Source of the DNA: Thereva unica | Lineage: Eukaryota; Arthropoda; Insecta; Diptera; Therevidae | Assembly: GCA_949987705.1 (NCBI GenBank) | Contig: OX465285.1 | Span: forward strand, 2,170,001-2,234,000 | DNA: 64,000 nt | Reading direction: 5' to 3' | Shown: positions 58,340 to 64,000 of the stretch, piece after piece | Layout of the letters: each line of letters starts with the position of its first letter | Numbering within the stretch: position 1 is the stretch's first letter | Translations under genes and position numbers: made by a program | The notes under the pieces: generated by a model | Told to the model about the DNA's origin: nothing | The model's database searches: none | What the model saw: only the letters and a program-made list of their open reading frames with translations

Positions 58340-58847
58340 TATATAAATGACTGAATGGGAGCATTTATATCAACGTTCGAGTGAGCTCTGACCCGGGTGG
58401 CTGTGGTAACGTATATACCTTACGGTAGTGTGGACGTCTATGAACTCTGATATACATATATGTATCAGAGTAGCAAGTGCGCATACCTCTATAACGCATG
58501 AATATGAAAGGGCATGCGGACACGATTGTCGAGTGCGTCGTGCCATCACAGATCTCTCGCGTGTAATCTAAGGCCACGCGTGTCATAGGTTGCCGACCGC
58601 TAGCTTAAACTTGACTGTTCGAGGTTCCCAGGTTTCTGACAGCAGTCAAAGTATTTTAATAGAGTAACCCTTCTAACACAGAAGGCGCAATTCTCAGCTG
58701 GGCTGAGAAACATTTACCACTGCTCTGCTGGAGCATGCAAACATAAAAGCATATACATATACAGAAACAAATAATAGAGAAGCATGCAAAAGCAAAGAAG
58801 GAGTCTATATCTATAAAAAAATATATATAATGTGTTATATTAGAAAT

Positions 58848-58898
58848 AGCGCAGTATTGGACTTCTTTAGTACTTAGTTGGGGGACCACTTGGTAAAA
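58848..58898 (+). repeat. 5S-rRNA-like repeat copy 5 (3' half only)
   Basis: GCGCAGTATTGGACTTCTTT, then AGTACTTAGTTGGGGGACCA and CTTGGTAAAAGGAC, corresponds to the 3' half of 5S (GTTAGTACTTGGATGGGTGACCG). The 5' half is absent. Confidence 0.65.
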
Positions 58899-58899
58899 G

Positions 58900-61800
58900 G
58901 ACACATCCTACATAGACAAAGTAATCTGATCGCTGATTTCGAAGGCATATTGAAGCATTAACAAGAGCGCTTTCATATCCAAGGTGCCGATCTCAAAGGC
59001 ATATATACTTTGACGTCTTATTGGGAGTGATATACAATCTGATGGCGAATCCGTGGGCCAATTCGACGTCGATTGGAAACGACACGGAGCGCGTTCAGAA
59101 ATTTTGGTTAGGACTTTTTCAGGAATTACAAAAATATAAAGAATTTAATCCTTTTGAAACATTAGCGTGAAAGATGCCGCTTAAGTCTTCAAGCCAATTT
59201 CTGCTGTATACACAACTCTCTTGAACATTATTCATTTCCAAAACTCCTCGCAACATTCAAAATAAACTATGAAATCAACAACAGAACACCTCACTCCATC
59301 TCTCCCAACAGAGGTGGTGGTGTAATCAAGCATACAAAAATTCATATCACGAATCGCCTGTTAACATGACTGACATATCTCATCGCCATACTGTTGTTGC
59401 AAGCCGTTTCGTCTCTCTCGAGTCTTTATGAAAATTAAAAACTATCATGACTCATTTATTATTTATACAAAACAGAAATCCACCATCACCCGAGCGGTAT
59501 AGAACGCGGTCTCTAAATTGCACAAATCCAACATTATTAGTGCGAAATCACATTGAAATTATTCCGGACACGACAGGCAGCCAGTTCCGCTGGCGAGTTT
59601 TTAGCGCTATTTAAAATATTTTTCGCCTAATTTGAACAAGGGAACAAATAAATTTTTATGAAAATTAAAAACAAAACAAAAGCTTGAATTTAAAAGTCCA
59701 GTCATGACCCGCAGAAGTGTGCAGAAGCACAGCAGCAGCACTGACAAAGTTTTTACGTTTTTGTCTGATCTGTTTTAAATTAATTTTGTTCGCCGTTCAG
59801 CAGTCGAGACACACTCGTGCATCGAGCGCGGCGAATTTGCATAAAAAATAAAAATTTTTATGATTTAATAAAAGTTTTTATTTATAGAGAGAGGGGAGAG
59901 AGGAATATGTGTTTTGAATTGTGCATAGAATGTGTTTACAACGGAAGCTTCGCAGGAATGCTTCCATGGAAGGCGTGTGGAAGGCATAAACACTTAGTTG
60001 TGATTCTTGTCACCTTTTTTGATGTTTCGGGCAACTTCTTTTTGGTCTATTTCAAATGAAAATGAAATCCGACATCCGTTTTACCCAGAAACACCTTTAT
60101 GTCGTCTGTGCCACAACAGAATTAGCGCGATCTACAACACCGTGTTTGTCGGAGTGTTTGCAATTAAATTTCTCGAAGGTTACTCCTTGTCGACAAGACG
60201 TTTTATTACCCACAGTTAATTTGTTACGGTTGTCACCTGGTAGTTTCGGCGAATTTGTACAATACCGAAATTCAGAAAAAAAATATATAGAGTCATTCCA
60301 TAGTCAAGCTGGCCCCCTCGACCTACCCTCTGTCCATCGAGCTGTGAAGTGATGTTGAACTTATCTCTATCTTCCATGGTTTCCGTTGTACGTGAAAAAC
60401 TTTACCTGAAGGCCATTAAAAAATTGCTGAACTGTGTGTGCGCCGAAGCTGGGCGAATTAAAGCAGGTCGGCAGTCGGCGCTTAAACACGGGCAAAAATC
60501 TTGGTCAAGACGCACGGACAGACATGTTGTATCAACTGTGCTGTACACCACCGTTTCATCTCTCGCCTCGAAGATTGCAAGTCATTGCATAAGAGATCTG
60601 CGTTCGCCGTGTATTCGCCGTGTTTTTGGCGAATTGTGATTTTTTATATATGTATGTTTTGTCGTGTGATGTCTATGATACACAAAAGCCCATAACATTC
60701 GTCAGCATCAGAGGTAGAGTATAAAAATGTTTTCTTGAAAGCAAAAAAACCAAACCGGTTACGCTCGTCGTTCGGGGGACCTTACAGCTCACTCAGCAGT
60801 AGCAGCCGCAGCAAAAGCGGCGGCTTGCATAAAACCGTGGTAGGTAATAACGCAAAAGTTGCAGAGCCACTATTTTTACGGCCATACGCTGTCTAACCCA
60901 CCAGGGAAGTTGCTCAATTTGAAGGTCCATGTCTAGCCTACCTGGCTCTTTAAACTATTAGCAATGACAACAACACAGCACAGAAACGTGGTTGGAGTTA
61001 TATGACCACCGCGCATGCCTGAAAAGCTCAGCTCAGCAATGTTGACCTTCACTCTTGAGATTTGTTTTAGTTTTACGAAATTTTCGCTTAAGCGTGTTTT
61101 AAAAATATTTTCGTGGATTTTTTTCGCGATTTTGCTGATAGTATTGCCGTTCGAAATGAAATGTGAGAAAAAATATGGCTATTTTGAAATTTCGCTCAAT
61201 TCAAGGTTTCACTGCTAACGACAGAAAGATACATAGATCCGAAGAAGGAGCGGGATAGAGAAGTAAATAAATCTATGGAAAAGGGCTTCCTACTTTTCTG
61301 ATTTGAAGTTCATGGCTCCTTGAGTATTGACTCTGTGTTACGAAATAGTCGTGTCGTGACTGTTGCAGAAAATCTGGAAAATTTCTTGCTGTATCACCGC
61401 CACCATTGGTGGATAAGTCTTCTGCTACTGGAGCGAGAAACTTTTTTGTAATTGTTGTGGCGAATTTTCGTGGTTCTTGGACTATTATTAGCGATGGTGC
61501 TGCTGATTAAGAGAGTTGAACATCTCGAATTGGCCTTCGAAAAAATTTATCGGGCTTCATTAACACCTTGTGAATTTTTATTTGTACAATAACGAAATTA
61601 TTCTGATTTTTTTTCTAAGATTGTTGCGAAATTTTCTCCAAAATAATATTATATAAACAAAATCTTGTTTTTTTTTGATAAGGAAATTGTGTATGTTTTC
61701 TAAGAGTTCAATTGCGTTTGTTAAATCTGTGGGAAAACATTTTAGTAGAGTTGCATAAATTCGGTGGCTGCGTGACCAATATGTGACGAGACGATTTTCG

Positions 61801-61905
61801 TGTTTGCTAATTTCATAAATATGTGAAATTTATAACTGATAAGCAGATGATTAGGTGTGGGGCAAGGTCCAACGAGTTCGTTATCAATAAATTCGCTATT
61901 GGCAT
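58900..61905. other. Low-copy intron sequence
   Basis: No recognised transposon or exon. CG-rich patches at 59770-59835 and 60760-60850 include TTACAGCTCACTCAGCAGTA and, 60 bases on, GTGGTAGGTAA. These could be a splice pair, but the product is not recognisable. Confidence 0.4.
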
Positions 61906-61908
61906 TTT

Positions 61909-62085
61909 ACCTCGGTTGTCTAGGGAGTAAGGCGCCTGGCTACCATACCAGAAGTCTCGGGTTCGAATCCCGGCAGCACCACGGTCCTTTGCCCTTCCAC
62001 TTTTCCAACCTACATAACTTTCCTTCTTTTTTCTTAACTGTTTACATTCCTGAATCCTCCTGTCATAGCCTTCTACGCAAAACAA
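61909..62085 (+). repeat. tRNA-derived SINE, best copy
   Basis: CTCGGTTGTCTAGGGAGTAA, GGCGCCTGGCTACCATACCA and GAAGTCTCGGGTTCGAATCC form an A-box-like region and a perfect B box (GGTTCGAATCC), followed by the tail CCAACCTACATAACTTTCCT and TTTACATTCCTGAATCCTCC. Head and tail are shared with the minus-strand copy at 10511-10662. A transcribable Pol III unit of about 180 bases; it is not a functional tRNA gene because the arms do not pair cleanly. Confidence 0.85.
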
Positions 62086-62430
62086 GCGAAATTTTATCTT
62101 ATACAAAAGTAAGCGGCAACCCGAGTGATAAAATCCAGAAGGACCAAGTCTTATTTGGTTTAGAATTGCCATAGAAGATTGGTTTAGAATTGCCACTTTC
62201 TTGATGAGCTGGATACTTTCAGTCGCTGAGAAACAGTATGTCGATTCAAGACCATTCGAGCTTTGTTGACAATGAAAAGGAAAGCGACTTGGTAATACAT
62301 GTCTGTGGCACTAGGGGTACGGAATCGGTAGAGAGTACCCGCCTGCACCCTCCAGACGTATGCACGCCTCTGTTTCAGTCAAAAATGTATTCGTAATCGG
62401 CCATTCCAAACGCGAATGTAGTTTTTTCAA

Positions 62431-62523
62431 ACGGTCCCCCAACTAAGTACTCACCATGTCCAATGCTGCTTGACCTACGCAATCGAACGAGAACCAGTCT
62501 ACTGAATATGCTTCATGGCACCC
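62431..62523 (-). repeat. 5S-rRNA-like repeat copy 6 (well preserved)
   Basis: Minus strand reads AGTAGACTGGTTCTCGTTCG, then ATTGCGTAGGTCAAGCAGCA, TTGGACATGGTGAGTACTTA and GTTGGGGGACCGT. Beyond it (62575-62690) TTTGGACTATTCCGTTTA and CCCATACAGGCGTTTCAGAC are shared with the region beside copy 1. Confidence 0.85.
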
Positions 62524-62699
62524 TTTATTTTTTAAAGCCCCAATTTTGCTCCATTTAGTACAAACAACTATGAATCTACCGTGCTTGGTTTGGACTATTC
62601 CGTTTATGCCTGTAGAGAATTTTTGCTCATGCGTACTGTGCTTGTTGTGGGTCCCATACAGGCGTTTCAGACGAAGAACGAGCGAGTCTGATTTTTACT

Positions 62700-63100
62700 A
62701 GGTGTGGGGTAGGGGTCGTCCATAAATTACGTGAGGCGATTTTTCGACGAATTCATACGGCATGTATGGCCAGTCGGACCTGAAAGCAAGGCGCGAAAAC
62801 CATCCACACTCGCATTCGCGCTTGTTCGCGGGTGTTCACTCCGTGAGTCTGGAGCCGCCTTAAGGAGGCGATGATGGCGGTCGCCTACGAGCTAATTTTC
62901 CACACATTTATTTAATTTCTCCGCGCCGCCTGCCCATTGCGTCAGCAAATATGGTGGTCCGTGTATTGCAAAGGTTTTTCCAGTCACTAGTCTTTTTGTG
63001 CCTTTAAAGATTTCGTTAAGGGCATGAACATTTTTCCACTGGCATTAACAACCTGTTATGCCTGTGTGTAGGGAATCATAACTTCACTTACATGCCACGT
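62700..63100. other. No recognisable gene
   Basis: Mixed composition; GGTCGTCCATAAATTACGTG at 62717 resembles phrases seen in many dispersed insect repeats. Nothing coding is recognised. Confidence 0.35.
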
Positions 63101-63106
63101 TCTTTC

Positions 63107-63203
63107 AGGCGGATACCTGAAGTCCTCATCTCTCAGTCAGACTGAGTATTGCGTGGCGTTCATCGAGCCGTGCCTGCCGACCTGGCCTGCCGGCGGCCTG
63201 TAA
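63107..63203. repeat. End fragment of the CAGGCCGCCGGCAGGCC element
   Basis: TACCTGAAGTCCTCATCTCT, CAGTCAGACTGAG and TGCCTGCCGACCTGGCCTGC ending GGCGGCCTG is the inverse of 57975-58070. The other terminus is not found. Confidence 0.65.
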
Positions 63204-63460
63204 ATGAAAGGGGGGCTTCAGTGGAGAAACATGTTTTACTTAATTTAACCCAGTTTTCTAGCAATTTTACACTGTTTCTTGATGAAAAAATAATTACGTG
63301 ATATTTGCCGAGACCCCCCTCTTCCCCACGTGAGATTGGGTGAGATTCGACTCGTTCCCCCGCCCCCAAAACGCCTTGCGTAATTAATCGACGACCATTA
63401 AGGCCTACAAGGAGTTTTTCGAGTGGAAATTAGAGGTTAAAAAATTGCATCGTTCTTCTA

Positions 63461-63562
63461 AGCGGTCCCCCCACCGAGTACTAATCACATCCAATGCTGT
63501 TTACCTACGCAATCGATCGAAAATCAGTCTATTGAGTATGGTAAATGACAACTTTCACGGCC
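63461..63562 (-). repeat. 5S-rRNA-like repeat copy 7 (well preserved)
   Basis: Minus strand reads ATAGACTGATTTTCGATCGA, then TTGCGTAGGTAAACAGCATT, GGATGTGATTAGTACTCGGT and GGGGGGACCGCTTAGAA. Its upstream block (GGCCGTGAAAGTTGTCATTT) matches copy 4. Confidence 0.85.
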
Positions 63563-63646
63563 ATCAACATACATAATCCTCGGCATATGAAACATGGCAA
63601 CAGGTAAAACTATAGCTTTGTATGAGTAAAACCAAAGCTTTCTAAA

Positions 63647-63785
63647 GACCGGTTCTACACGTTAAACTTTTCATTCAACTTCAACATTTTCTTTCGGTCG
63701 CATGTATGTAACTTGCGGAAGAGATAATCTTACCCCTTTCACAATTGCTGAAGCTGATCGAAAAGTTGAACGTGTAGAACCGGTC
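63647..63785. mobile_element. Small foldback MITE
   Basis: GACCGGTTCTACACGTTAAA and CTTTT at the left are inverted at the right as AAAAGTTGAACGTGTAGAAC and CGGTC, with one or two changes. Length about 139 bases, no coding. Confidence 0.7.
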
Positions 63786-64000
63786 AAAAAGCTATCCGAA
63801 TGTGTAAGGCCGATGTTTTGATTACTCCATTTCATTTGTAATGAGGTTTGCCTCATAGGGCCCTTATGAGAAAATGATAGGGTGTTATCGCCGATTTTTC
63901 TTTGTGTGGTGCTCATGAAGAATCTAGCGTCTTCAGTTGGAGGCACGCAGGCGCACGGTAATAATCATCTCAGAAACTGGTGACCTGCTAATAACGCTGG

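Noticed and set aside
61909..61980. A functional tRNA gene
   Set aside because: B box is perfect but the acceptor and anticodon stems do not pair, and the same head plus tail occurs elsewhere as a SINE.
61813..62196. 127-codon minus-strand frame containing GAAGIRTRDFW
   Set aside because: This is the well-known translation artefact of a tRNA-like B box in a SINE, not a protein.

Overview
This window looks like intronic DNA from a large, repeat-rich insect genome, most likely a fly (Diptera). The reasons are poly-Q/CAG-rich coding sequence, long AT-rich introns, ACATACAT and GTT simple repeats, and above all one coding exon (53361-53522) encoding the bHLH domain of Taiman (tai), the insect p160/SRC steroid-receptor coactivator. 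I cannot name the species. A second exon (43556-43913) lies upstream on the same strand. It is joined in phase 0 to the bHLH exon across a 9.4-kb intron and encodes a low-complexity Ala/Ser/Gln segment ending in a basic RKIRRK stretch. The PAS domains, LxxLL boxes and Q-rich activation region of Taiman are not seen and presumably lie beyond base 64000. No other protein-coding gene is convincingly visible; almost all of the many small open frames look like chance.

Layout. 1-13 kb is a mosaic of dead LINEs (reverse transcriptase at 0.4 kb, C-terminal ends at 1.1-1.6 and 6.1 kb, an endonuclease start at 10.86 kb), tRNA-derived SINEs, foldback MITEs (6.9, 10.9 and 12.7 kb) and a degenerate repeat array (11.6-12.5 kb). 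13-16.6 kb is mostly low-copy AT-rich sequence. 17-25 kb holds two composite clusters of a TIR-bearing repeat mixed with LINE debris, a BEL/Pao integrase relic, a DDE (IS630/mariner-like) transposase relic and several reverse-transcriptase fossils. At 26.6 kb there is a striking ratchet-type splice signal followed by a 91-nt potential exon. 29.9-31.4 kb and 34.9-35.4 kb are CpG-richer candidate leader or promoter regions. 36-41 kb holds a retroviral-like Gag relic, a 5S-rRNA-like repeat and a satellite array enclosed by duplicated MITEs. 41.2-43.5 kb looks like ordinary intron, followed by the first tai exon, a LINE RNase H relic and a second satellite array. 47.7-50.3 kb is low-copy. 50.4-52.6 kb is LINE debris, followed by the bHLH exon. 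54-64 kb is further intron with 5S-like repeats, MITEs and a SINE.

How it fits together. The window reads as the 5' part of one long transcription unit (tai, plus strand) whose introns have been filled by repeats. Three features could affect RNA processing: the ratchet-type site at 26.6 kb; the two satellite arrays, which lie in opposite orientation on either side of exon 43556-43913 and could pair in the pre-mRNA; and at least seven dispersed copies of a 5S-rRNA-like sequence. All functional statements about these are inference from sequence alone.
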